Assembly: GCF_026339875.1 (NCBI RefSeq)
Contig: NZ_JAPEPZ010000001.1
Coordinates: forward strand, 7,626,001 to 7,690,000
DNA from: Streptomyces sp. NBC_01571
GTDB taxonomy: Bacteria; Actinomycetota; Actinomycetes; Streptomycetales; Streptomycetaceae
Direction of reading: 5' to 3'
Length of the DNA: 64,000 bases
Part shown: piece after piece, positions 29,231 to 37,004 of the stretch
Layout of the letters: the number at the start of each line of letters is the position of its first letter
How positions within the stretch are numbered: position 1 is the stretch's first letter
Program-made: the position numbers and the translations under genes
Notes under the pieces: model-generated
What the model was told of the DNA's origin: nothing
Database searches by the model: none
The model's input: only the letters and a program-made list of their open reading frames with translations

Positions 29231-30018
29231 CTACCGCAGCCGGCCGTCCGGGTCGGAAGGCTCCGGACGGGCGGTGTTGACCTGCCCCGGCGCCGCGGGC
29301 GACGGGCTCGACGAGGCGGTGACGCCGGAGTCCGGCCGCACCGGCGGCGCGGAGGGCACCGTCGCCCCGGCGGCCGGCGCGGCGGGTCCGGTCGGGCCGG
29401 CGGTCGAGAGCGCCGCCGTGTCGTTGGCGATGGCGTCGAAGTCGACGTTCCCGGTCTTCTCCAGCACCGTGATGTGGTCGAGCACGGTCTGGTTGGTGTC
29501 CGTGGCCAGCTGCCGGACCAGCGAGTTGCGGGTGCTGTTGCGCACCGCGCCGATCGCCGGGAAGATCTTGCCGTGCGCGGCCCGCAGGAGATTCGCGAAC
29601 TTCCGCTCGTACTCCTCGCCGGTCGCCGCGGTCAGCTCCTGCAGCCAGCCCTGCTGTTGCGCGTTGGGCTGGTTCGGCAGTTCGACGTTGAGCCGGGCCG
29701 CGACGACCCGCACCCGTTTGTCGAGGTCGGTGTGGCCGACGATCAGGTGGTCGCCCGCCTCCTTGACGGCCTTGGTGGGCGCCCGTTCGATCGCCTGCTG
29801 TCCGGCCGGCAGTTCCCAGAGACCGGCCAGGCGGACTCGTACGATCAGATCGCGGTCGGAGGCGGACAGGGGCCCCACTGTGTGTTCACCGTCCCCGCCG
29901 CCAGATTCGCCTGTCCCGTGCCCGCGCGGTCGGCGTACGACCACACGGGGAACGCGAGCGCGCCGACCGTGGCGACGAGTGCCGCGATGACGAGCGCCGA
30001 ACCGTTGATACGCCGCAA
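29231..30018 (-). pseudogene. DUF4142 protein (paralogue B), frameshifted
   Basis: Reading starts at TTG 30018 (GGGAAGG six bases upstream) with LRRINGSALVIAALVATVG and FPVWSYADRAGTG, matching paralogue A residue for residue in layout, but the frame then runs off into PCPPPTAI at about 29870. The rest of the domain (GPLSASDRDLIVRVRLAGLW to the stop at 29231) continues in another frame. The shift falls in a GGGGCCCC run (29869-29876); adding one G restores WGPLS, matching FGPLS in paralogue A. Downstream sequence is intact with normal codon use, so the lesion is recent, a read error, or less likely programmed. The tail is Pro/Ala/Ser-rich. Confidence 0.85.
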
Positions 30019-30112
30019 GATGAGCCTTCCCGGGGGAAACCAACTGGTCGTTGGAAACCTGCACTTGGCCAGCGACATGAGGTAGGTGAGGGACGGCGGG
30101 AATGTTCAAGCG

Positions 30113-30142
30113 CGTCTAAAGCGATGGCTCGGCTACGGTCAA
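30113..30142 (-). promoter_or_regulatory. Possible promoter of the DUF4142-B/DUF692 unit
   Basis: Minus-strand TTGACC (30142-30137), an 18-base spacer and TAGACG (30118-30113), about 95 bases before the TTG start. It overlaps the very end of the LysR remnant. Confidence 0.35.
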
Positions 30143-30402
30143 ATCCGCTGGTCGTCCTCGTCGGAGAAGGCCGGCGTTCCTGAACCGTCGGCGGTCGAGC
30201 CGGCCGGTGCGTGAAGAGTCCGGCGCACGGCGTCGCGGAGCCAGTGGTGGCCTCCGTCGGCCGCGTGGCGCGGGTGCCAGGCCATGCCGATGGTCAGGGG
30301 CGGCAGGGGCAGCGGGATGTCGAGGAGGCGCGGGCCGAGGACGGTGGCTACGTCGGTCAGCGGGGCGGGCGCGACGCGGGGGCGGCCGGCCGGTGACCGC
30401 CG
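30139..30402 (-). pseudogene. C-terminal remnant of a LysR-type regulator
   Basis: The minus strand from about 30402 to TGA 30139 reads RSPAGRPRVAPAPLTDVA, then LLDIPLPLPPLTIGMAWHPR and HAADGGHHWLRDAVRRTLH, the recognisable last 60 residues of a LysR effector-binding domain plus a polar tail. There is no N-terminal part: upstream is the PTH2-type gene, whose stop abuts the fragment. The helix-turn-helix and most of the sensor domain have been deleted, so this is dead sequence. It lacks a usable start and was too degraded to be an independent gene. Confidence 0.7.
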
Positions 30403-31131
30403 TCAGTGCGGGAGGGACCTGACGCGGTCCACACCTTCGACCACGACGGTTTCGCCGGGCGCGATCTCCGTGAAGCCCGCGTCGCGGACCAACGGCATCC
30501 CGGACACGACGAGTTCACCCCAGCGGTCCTTGTCCGCGGTGCGGACGGCGAGCGGGAGACCTGCGTCGCGCCAGGCGGCCCGTTCCTCGTCCGACAGCTC
30601 CCACCAGGCCAGTTGGGCGCCGTGCCCGGCCTGCGCCATCGTCTTGCCGGCGGACATGTCGAGATGGGGGTTGAGCCACAGCGTCGGTGCGGTGGTGTCG
30701 GCGTCCACCGGAGGCTCCGGATCGTCGAGCTCCGTACCCGAGACCTGGAGCCGGGCGAGATCCTTCGGCCAGCCGTCCAGCGGGACCGGCGGGAAGACCC
30801 GTACCTCGGCCGACTTCCCGGTCACCGTGATGCCGGGCAGCGCCGCGGCCCGCCGCCACTCCGCACCGCGCGCCCGCCGTACGACCTTGCGGATCCGTGC
30901 GTCCTGCCAGTCCCGCATGGCCTGCGCCCACTCGCCGTCCCCCAGCGACCGCTCGTCGCCGAGGATCGTCAGGACGGCGCGGGCCGCGGTCTCCAGCGCG
31001 TCCGTCCGCGCCGGGGGAGCGGTCTTCTCGATGCGCACGACCATGGGCAGCACGAACTGTGGTGCCTCGTCGCGTGCGATGCGCTCGTCGCGGAAGGGAC
31101 TCTCGCCGGAGGTGGTGGGGTCGCTGCTCAC
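30403..31131 (-). CDS. PTH2-type aminoacyl/peptidyl-tRNA hydrolase-like protein with N-terminal extension
   Basis: 242 residues. The C-terminal 105 residues look like a PTH2 fold: NPHLDMSAGKTMAQAGHGAQ resembles the conserved segment in which PTH2 enzymes have R-D-L-x-M-x-x-G-K-x-x-A-Q, followed by HAAL-like GAQLAWWELSDEERAAWRDAG and the final VVVEGVDRVRSLPH strand. The N-terminal 140 residues (APQFVLPMVVRIEKTAPPAR, then LETAARAVLTILGD) are an added domain I do not recognise, found in actinobacterial homologues. Release of peptidyl-tRNA is inferred; the normal Pth is encoded elsewhere in Streptomyces. Divergent from the ABC pair. Confidence 0.7.
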   Translation of the reverse strand: MSSDPTTSGESPFRDERIARDEAPQFVLPMVVRIEKTAPPARTDALETAARAVLTILGDERSLGDGEWAQAMRDWQDARIRKVVRRARGAEWRRAAALPGITVTGKSAEVRVFPPVPLDGWPKDLARLQVSGTELDDPEPPVDADTTAPTLWLNPHLDMSAGKTMAQAGHGAQLAWWELSDEERAAWRDAGLPLAVRTADKDRWGELVVSGMPLVRDAGFTEIAPGETVVVEGVDRVRSLPH

Positions 31132-31202
31132 CTCCCCAGTGTGCCAGGCGGAAGATCCGTTCTTCGGCCCGTGCCGTCCAGGGCCTGCGCGAGGATGACC
31201 GC

Positions 31203-32180
31203 ATGACCATCGCTCTACGACTGGCGGGCATCGGACGCCGCTACGGGCTCCGGGGCTCCTGGATCCTGCGCGGCGTCGACCTCGACGTCACCCCCGGCAC
31301 GCTGATCCGCGTCGAGGGCGCCAACGGCACCGGCAAGTCCACCCTCCTGCGTCTCCTCGCCGGGACCGACGCACCCACCGAGGGCCGGATCACCGGGCGC
31401 CCGCGCACGGCCTACGTTCCCGAGCGGTTCCCCGCGGCGCTCCCCTTCACCGCGTCGGGCTACCTCACCCACCTCGGCGCCGTCCACGGCCTGGGCCGCC
31501 CGGCCGCCGCACGCGCGGCCGGGGAGTGGCTGGAGCGGCTGGGCGCCGCCGCGTACGCCGGTACGCCGATGGCGGAGCTGTCCAAGGGCAGCAGCCAGAA
31601 GGTCGCCGTCGCGCAGGCCCTGCTCGCCGCGCCGGACCTCCTCGTCCTCGACGAGGCCTGGACCGGCCTCGACACGGCCGCCCGCGCCGAACTCGAACGC
31701 GCCGTCGCCGAACGCACCGCGGCCGGGGGAGCGGTGGTGTTCGTCGACCACGATCCACAACGGCTCGCCGGGTCGCCGGACGCGACGTACACCGTGGTCG
31801 GCGGCGGCCTCGAGCACCGTCCTCGGACGGCCGCCTCGACGCCGGAGGGACCGCACGTCCTCGTCGAGGTCCAGGGGCCGCCGGACACCGCACCGCCGGC
31901 CGACGCCGTACGCCTCGCCACCTCGGTCGACGGGACGGCGCCGGGCACGGTGCGGCTGACCGTTCCGGCGTCCCGCTCGGACGTCCTGCTGCGCGCCCTG
32001 CTGACGGCACGTCCGCCGTGGCACGTGGTGAGCGTGGCGCCGGGAGGTGTGGAACCGGGAGGCGGGGAGCCGGGAACCGCGGAGCCGGGGTCCGTGGAGC
32101 CCGGATCGGTGGAGCCCGGATCGGTGCACGACGCCCCGTGGGACGACGTACCCCCGCTCGGGACCGGAGGCCGCCGATGA
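31203..32180 (+). CDS. ABC transporter ATP-binding protein
   Basis: 325 residues from ATG 31203. Walker A EGANGTGKSTLLRLLAG, signature region LSKGSSQKVAVAQAL (unusual LSKGS in place of LSGGQ), Walker B LLVLDEAWTGLD and switch His in VVFVDHD. The Ala in DEAW replaces the usual Pro of DEP. The last 100 residues form a second alpha/beta domain, then a low-complexity tail with repeats of the type GGxEPG and GSVEPGSV. Paired by ATGA overlap with a small membrane protein, so an exporter of the simple ABC-2-like type is likely. Substrate unknown. Confidence 0.86.
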   Translation: MTIALRLAGIGRRYGLRGSWILRGVDLDVTPGTLIRVEGANGTGKSTLLRLLAGTDAPTEGRITGRPRTAYVPERFPAALPFTASGYLTHLGAVHGLGRPAAARAAGEWLERLGAAAYAGTPMAELSKGSSQKVAVAQALLAAPDLLVLDEAWTGLDTAARAELERAVAERTAAGGAVVFVDHDPQRLAGSPDATYTVVGGGLEHRPRTAASTPEGPHVLVEVQGPPDTAPPADAVRLATSVDGTAPGTVRLTVPASRSDVLLRALLTARPPWHVVSVAPGGVEPGGGEPGTAEPGSVEPGSVEPGSVHDAPWDDVPPLGTGGRR

Positions 32181-32848
32181 CCGCCCTCCTGCGCTACCAG
32201 ACCGCCCTCCTCCTGCGCTCCCAGCGCTGGCTTCCTCCGTTCGTCCTGTACGCGGCCTTCCTCGGGATCGGCGTCCAGAGCGGGCAGCCGGTGCTCGACT
32301 CGCTCGGCTACACGGCCGCCGCGGTACTTCCCGTCGCCGCCTGGCTGGTCCGGGTCTGCGCCACCAACGAGCCCCCCGCGGTCCGCGGTTGCACGAGCGC
32401 GGCGGCCGGCCCCGGCCGGGCGCACCTCGCCTGTCTGCTCGTCGCGCTGACGACGGCGGTACTCATCGGCGCCGCGGCCACCCTGGTCGTCACGCTGATC
32501 AGCGACCCGACGAGCACGGACCACCAGAAGCGCGTGCCGGTGCTCGCGGCGGCCGGCGCCGGACTGCTCGTCGCGCTGGTGTGCGCCCTGCTCGGCACGG
32601 CGGTCGGCGCCCTCACGACATGGCCGCTGTTGCGCACGCCGGGACGCGCGGTTCCGGCGATGCTGCTGGTGGTGCTGCTCGCCCTGGTGGCACCGGGCTC
32701 ACCGGCGCGGGCGGCGCTGACGGACCTGATCAGCGGCTCGCGGACGGGTACGGTTCCCGCTTCGCTGCTGCCGCTGACGGGTGCCGCGCTGCTCACGGCG
32801 GCGGCGCTCGCGGCGGCCTGCGCGCTCACGTCACGCCGGTCGCCCTGA
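32177..32848 (+). CDS. ABC transporter-associated membrane protein (putative permease)
   Basis: 223 residues; ATG 32177 overlaps the ATPase stop (ATGA). About six hydrophobic segments: FVLYAAFLGIGVQ, SLGYTAAAVLPVAAWLV, CLLVALTTAVLIGAAATLVV, AAGAGLLVALVCALLG, AMLLVVLLALVAPG and LLTAAALAAACAL. This suits the half-size permease of an ABC-2-like exporter. No soluble domain. A 16-base tandem repeat follows the stop. Confidence 0.8.
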   Translation: MTALLRYQTALLLRSQRWLPPFVLYAAFLGIGVQSGQPVLDSLGYTAAAVLPVAAWLVRVCATNEPPAVRGCTSAAAGPGRAHLACLLVALTTAVLIGAAATLVVTLISDPTSTDHQKRVPVLAAAGAGLLVALVCALLGTAVGALTTWPLLRTPGRAVPAMLLVVLLALVAPGSPARAALTDLISGSRTGTVPASLLPLTGAALLTAAALAAACALTSRRSP

Positions 32849-32885
32849 ACGGACGGCCGCGACCGAGGGGCACCGCACCCAGGCA

Positions 32886-32972
32886 CCTCCGCGACCGGGG
32901 CCTCCGCGACCGAGGTGCCTCCGCGACCGAGTGCCTCCGTGACCGGGTGCCTCCGTGACCGGGTGGCCTCCG
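32886..32972. repeat. About 16-bp tandem repeat after the ABC permease gene
   Basis: Five copies of a unit close to GCCTCCGYGACCGRGT, slightly degenerate, in the gap between the permease stop and the zinc-ribbon gene. Confidence 0.85.
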
Positions 32973-33035
32973 GCGTCGGCGGTCACGCGGTAGCCCGACG
33001 GTCACCCGGAGCGGGCGGTCACATGGAACCGGTGA

Positions 33036-33215
33036 TCATCCGGAGCACGCCGTCCGCTGTGCCTCCTGCCAGGCGCAGACGGGACACAGCGTGATCCCCT
33101 TGTACGACTCCGGGTACTCCGTCGGCTTCCGGCACAGCACACACTCGGCGAACGGCGGGCCGGCCTCGGCGGGGGCGGCCGGCCCACCCGGGGTGCTGCG
33201 GTAGTCCTCGCTCAT
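33036..33215 (-). CDS. 59-residue zinc-ribbon miniprotein
   Basis: Short gene, ATG 33215 to TGA 33036. The sequence begins MSEDYRSTPGG and contains two Cys pairs, ECVLCRKPTEYPE and ITLCPVCAWQEAQ, spaced 16 residues apart, the pattern of a treble-clef or zinc-ribbon metal site. A fifth Cys is near the end. The rest is a Pro/Ala-rich arm. It starts 31 bases after the polysaccharide deacetylase stop on the same strand, so they may be cotranscribed. Role unknown; nucleic-acid or protein binding through zinc is plausible. Confidence 0.72.
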   Translation of the reverse strand: MSEDYRSTPGGPAAPAEAGPPFAECVLCRKPTEYPESYKGITLCPVCAWQEAQRTACSG

Positions 33216-33246
33216 GGGCCCAGCGTACGGCGGACGGCCGGGGCAC

Positions 33247-34116
33247 CTACCGGTGCTGGTTCGTCGCCCCGATCAGATCGGACACCTTGACGAAGCGGAA
33301 ACCCTTCTTCCGTAGTTCGGGGACGATCGTCCGCAGCGCCCGCTCGGTCGCCGGAGCCGCACTCCGCGTGCAGTGCATGACGACGACGGACCCGGGCTTC
33401 ACACCCTCCAGGACCTGCCGTGCCACCGCGTCGGAGTCGGTGGCGAACGCGTCCCCGCTCACCACGTCCCACTGCACGGCGGTCACCCCGACCGCGCTCA
33501 GGGTCCGCAGCGCCTGCTGGTCGTAGCACCCGCCGGGGAAGCGGAAGTACGGCATCGGGTGGGGCACGCCCGCCCTCTTGAACGCGGCGTACGCCTTTTC
33601 CACGTCCGCCCGCATCGCGTCCTCGGCGACGGTCGGCAGCCCGTAGCAGTCCTTGGTGAAGGCGTAGTGGCTGTACGAGTGGTTCGCGACCTCGAAGAGG
33701 GGGTCCCGCCCGATGGCCCTCGCCTCCGCCGGGTACTGGTCGGCCCAGCGCCCCGTCATGAACACGGTCGCCGGCACCTTGAACGCGCGGAGCGTGTTGA
33801 TCAGCCGCGGGTTGTCGAAGTGTTCCCCGCCCGCTGCCCGGGACCCCTGGTCCGCCGTCATGTCCGCGTCGAAGGTCAGGGCGACGGTCCTGCCCCGGGC
33901 ACGCGGGCCGTTCGTGAAGACCGGGGTCAGTCCACTGGGGCCGGGGGCCAGCGTGGGCGGCCGTGAGGGGACGGCGCTGCCGGAGGCCGACGTAGGGGGA
34001 CCCGGCGGGGCCGGCTTCGGGGTCCCGGGGGCCCCGGAGCTCCCGCAGGCGGCGAGGGCGACTCCCAGGGCCCCGAGGGCGCAGGCCGCGACGATGCGTC
34101 GTACTGGAATCATCAC
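33247..34116 (-). CDS. Polysaccharide deacetylase lipoprotein (NodB/CE4 type)
   Basis: 289 residues (an adjacent ATG at 34113 is equivalent). Signal with lipobox ALAAC, so anchored outside the membrane. A Pro/Ser linker leads to a CE4 domain: motif 1 VALTFDADMTADQG (catalytic Asp and metal Asp), motif 2 NHSYSHYAF (metal His pair), motif 3 YFRFPGGCYD, motif 4 QWDVVSGD, motif 5 VVVMHCTRS (His). All metal and catalytic residues are present, although motif 1 has TFDAD rather than the usual TFDDG. Likely deacetylates peptidoglycan, chitin or another N-acetylglucosamine polymer. Confidence 0.88.
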   Translation of the reverse strand: MMIPVRRIVAACALGALGVALAACGSSGAPGTPKPAPPGPPTSASGSAVPSRPPTLAPGPSGLTPVFTNGPRARGRTVALTFDADMTADQGSRAAGGEHFDNPRLINTLRAFKVPATVFMTGRWADQYPAEARAIGRDPLFEVANHSYSHYAFTKDCYGLPTVAEDAMRADVEKAYAAFKRAGVPHPMPYFRFPGGCYDQQALRTLSAVGVTAVQWDVVSGDAFATDSDAVARQVLEGVKPGSVVVMHCTRSAAPATERALRTIVPELRKKGFRFVKVSDLIGATNQHR

Positions 34117-34225
34117 AGGACGACGATATCTAGGTAAATGTGACTATCAGGTCATCGATGTGCAAGTCGGACGGATACGGCAGGCAGGCCACCCGTCCGG
34201 CTGCCCCGGACCGTCCGGGTGCGGC

Positions 34226-35050
34226 TCAGCCCTGGGCCAGCTCCGCCACCTGCTGCCACTTCTCCCACGTCGCCAGGCGCTGCTCGTAGTCGGCCTTCGC
34301 GATGCCCAGCGGCGCCGTGCCGAAGAAGCAGCGCAGGGGCGGCTCATCTGCATCCACGAGTTCCAGCACGGCCGCGGCGGACGCCTGCGGGTCGCCCGGG
34401 GTGCCCACGCGCTCGCGGCGCTGTGCCTGTACCTGCTCGTGGTACTCGGCGTACGCCGGCAGCTGTTGCGACGTGCTCGACGAGGAGCCGGCCCAGTCGG
34501 TGGCGAACCCGCCGGGCTCGATCAGGGTGACCTTGATGCCGAACTGCGCCACCTCCTGGGCCAGCGACTGGCTGATCCCTTCGAGCGCCCACTTCGACGC
34601 GTGGTAGATGCCGACCAGCGGGAACGCGCTGATGCCGCCGATGGAGGAGACCTGCAGGATGTGACCACCGCCCTGCTCGCGCAGGAACGGCAGTGCCGCC
34701 TGGGTGACCCACAGCGCCCCGAACAGGTTCGTCTCCAGCTGCGCGCGAGCTTCCGCCTCCGTGAGTTCCTCGACCATCCCGAAGTGGCCGTAACCGGCGT
34801 TGTTGACCACCACGTCGAGGCGTCCGAACCGCTCGTGGGCCTGGCGCACGGCGGCGAAGTCGGCGTCCCGGTCCGTGACATCGAGTCGCAGGGGCAGGAA
34901 CCGCTCCCCGTAGGCGGCGGAGAGATCGTCCAGGGTGGACAGATCGCGGGCCGTGGCGGCCACCGAGTCGCCGCGTTCCAGCGCCGCGATCGCCCACTCC
35001 CGGCCGAAGCCCCGTGAGGCACCGGTGATGAACCAGATCTTCTGCGTCAT
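34226..35050 (-). CDS. Short-chain dehydrogenase/reductase
   Basis: 274 residues from ATG 35050; the strand upstream has GAGGAGCACACC before it. Classical SDR: cofactor motif TGASRGFGREWA, then NNAGYGHFG, catalytic Ser in LQVSSIGGISAF and YxxxK in YHASKWALEG. The Arg after the glycine motif and ARDLSTL suggest NADP preference. Oxidises or reduces an unknown alcohol or ketone. Flanked by unrelated genes on the same strand with gaps of more than 100 bases. Confidence 0.9.
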   Translation of the reverse strand: MTQKIWFITGASRGFGREWAIAALERGDSVAATARDLSTLDDLSAAYGERFLPLRLDVTDRDADFAAVRQAHERFGRLDVVVNNAGYGHFGMVEELTEAEARAQLETNLFGALWVTQAALPFLREQGGGHILQVSSIGGISAFPLVGIYHASKWALEGISQSLAQEVAQFGIKVTLIEPGGFATDWAGSSSSTSQQLPAYAEYHEQVQAQRRERVGTPGDPQASAAAVLELVDADEPPLRCFFGTAPLGIAKADYEQRLATWEKWQQVAELAQG

Positions 35051-35197
35051 GGTGTGCTCCTCGTGAAACCCGACGCCCACTCCGTCGAGACGCCGTGGTG
35101 CTTCCTGCGCCAGGGAACACCTTGGAGTGCGCTCCATGGCAACTCCGGCCACACGGGGCAACTCCCGAATGCGCCGAGTAGCCCCCGCGGGCGTGGA

Positions 35198-36118
35198 TCA
35201 AACGCTCCTCAGCAGCTGTTCCCGGTACTCCGTCACGTCGAAGTCGGCCTTCGGGTACCGCGGGTCCAGCGCTTCGAGGTGCTCCAGGAGCAGCGTTCCG
35301 ATCGCCCAGTTCCGGTACCACTTGCGGTCGGCGGGAACCACGAACCACGGCGCCGCGGGCGGGGAACAGCGCTCGAGCGCGATCTCGTACGCCTTGCGGT
35401 ACTCGGGCCACAGCGCGCGGTCCTCGATGTCGCCGGTGCTGAACTTCCAGTGCTTGGCCGGATCGTCGAGACGTCGCAGCAGGCGGCGGCGCTGCTGCTC
35501 GTAGGAGATGTGCAGAAAGCACTTCACGACCGTGACGCCGTCGTCGGCGAGGGACTCCTCGAAGCGGTTGATCTCCCGGTAGCGGCGGGCGATCTCCTTG
35601 TGCGGAGCCAGCCCACGGACGCGGGCGACCAGGACGTCCTCGTAGTGCGAACGGTCGAAGAGGCCGATCTCGCCCGCTTCGGGGAGCGCCCGCCTGATCC
35701 GCCACAGGAAGGAGTGCTTGCGCTCCTCGGGGGTCGGCGCCTTGAAGGCGCGGATACGGCAGCCGGCCGGATTGAACATCCCGGCGACGTGCTTCACGGT
35801 GCCGCCCTTGCCGCTGGTGTCCATGCCCTGGAGGATCAGCAGCACCCGCCGCCGGTCGCCCGCCGTGCTCGCCGCCCACAGGCGTTCCTGCAGGTCGGCG
35901 AGGGCTTCGCGCATGCCCGCGATGGCGGCAAGACCGGCGGTTTTGCCGTCCTGCCAGGCGGGGGTGGCCCGGGCGTCGTGCGAGGTGAGGTCGACGCCGC
36001 CGCCGTCCGGAAGGCGCAGCAGCGCGCTGAGCCGGGCGGGCTCCTCGGCCTCCGCCGGCCCGTTGGCCTCCTCGGGCCCGACCGCCTTCTTCGGCCCGCC
36101 GCCGTCCTTCTTGCCCAC
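35198..36118 (-). CDS. ppk2: PPK2-family polyphosphate kinase / polyphosphate:nucleotide phosphotransferase
   Basis: 306 residues, single-domain PPK2. Walker A-like LILQGMDTSGKGG, the lid and Walker B region GEIGLFDRSHYEDVL, and the Arg-rich YEQQRRRLLRRL. Family length fits class I PPK2. It transfers phosphate between polyphosphate and nucleoside diphosphates or monophosphates; direction and nucleotide class cannot be told with certainty. A Gly/Pro-rich N-terminal arm of about 40 residues precedes the domain. Stands alone. Confidence 0.92.
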   Translation of the reverse strand: MGKKDGGGPKKAVGPEEANGPAEAEEPARLSALLRLPDGGGVDLTSHDARATPAWQDGKTAGLAAIAGMREALADLQERLWAASTAGDRRRVLLILQGMDTSGKGGTVKHVAGMFNPAGCRIRAFKAPTPEERKHSFLWRIRRALPEAGEIGLFDRSHYEDVLVARVRGLAPHKEIARRYREINRFEESLADDGVTVVKCFLHISYEQQRRRLLRRLDDPAKHWKFSTGDIEDRALWPEYRKAYEIALERCSPPAAPWFVVPADRKWYRNWAIGTLLLEHLEALDPRYPKADFDVTEYREQLLRSV

Positions 36119-37004
36119 CGCGCACCCCTTCCGGCCGTGTCCCTCGATGGTGCGTCGGGAGGCCGGGCCCCGCTACTCACGCCGGGGCTTCCGGCGGGGC
36201 GCGGCGTGCGACGCGGTGGTCGGCGTGTGACGCGGTGGTCGGCGTGCGACGCGGTAACCACGGTCGAGCGGGCCGGCGCCGCGGGCGTGGACGGTCGCCG
36301 ACCCGCGCCGCGGTACCTCGTCCGCGGCCCGCGCGCGAGGCGGCGGCCCGCCGAAGAGGCGGCGGCCGTCGCGCGGACGCGGGCGATCTGGCCGGCGGCG
36401 GCATCCCGGGGTGTGTCGCCTGTCACCCAACGCGGTTCTATGCGGGGAAAGTTCGCGGTGAGGGGGAGTGGGGCGGCGGACGAGGGCAGGCGGGTCTCAG
36501 TGTGTGTGCCGACACTCCGCGGCGCTCGGCGCGGCAGAGGGAGTCGTCGGTCCCGGACCGGGTCCCGGCGCGGAATCCGGGCGCACCTCAATTCCTTGAC
36601 GGCGCAGGCGAATTAGGGGCGTTGCGATGGCCCGGTTCCTGGGCGCGATCCACCCGTTCGCCCGGTTTGACTTCCCTGTCCCGTATGTCTAGGTTAGATG
36701 GAGATCGAACGATATGGGCGCCTTTTGCCTGGTAAAAGGCGGACAATTGCATCTCCGATCGGCGGCCAGATGGTCGCCGAGTTGTTCGACGGACGGGTGC
36801 CCCGCCGCGGGGTCCGCTGACGCGGAAGCCTCGGTTGGCCCGATGCCACGCTTGTCGCGTGTGAGTCGACGGCAACTCCCGTTCATTCCATGGCCGATGT
36901 ACCGGGCCCTTTCGCGGACGCAGCCAGTGCCTCACCGGCGCCGGGGCGGCATCGCGGTCACCAGGACATGGACCCGTCAACGCTCCCTGGAAGGGGAAAG
37001 CACC
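36119..37004. other. 886-base intergenic region upstream of the Gly/Trp-rich protein
   Basis: Contains the 19-bp repeat, then GC-rich sequence without a supportable gene to 36600. From 36600 to 36760 composition becomes AT-richer (for example TATGTCTAGGTTAGATGG at 36685-36702) and includes a hairpin CGCCTTTT-N7-AAAAGGCG at 36719-36741. This stretch is the likely promoter and leader region of the 37005 gene. Confidence 0.5.
36196..36255. repeat. 19-bp tandem repeat, about three copies
   Basis: Unit close to GGTGGTCGGCGTGYGACGC at 36215-36233 and 36234-36252, with a diverged copy before (36196-36214), just upstream of the PPK2 gene. Confidence 0.85.

Noticed and set aside
29869..29876. Programmed slippage at GGGGCCCC
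   Set aside because: Not provable from sequence; the paralogue needs no slippage, so error or mutation is simpler.
36714..37004. In-frame 97-residue N-terminal extension of the Gly/Trp-rich protein
   Set aside because: No ribosome site at the upstream start, and it would bury a textbook signal peptide that begins at 37005.
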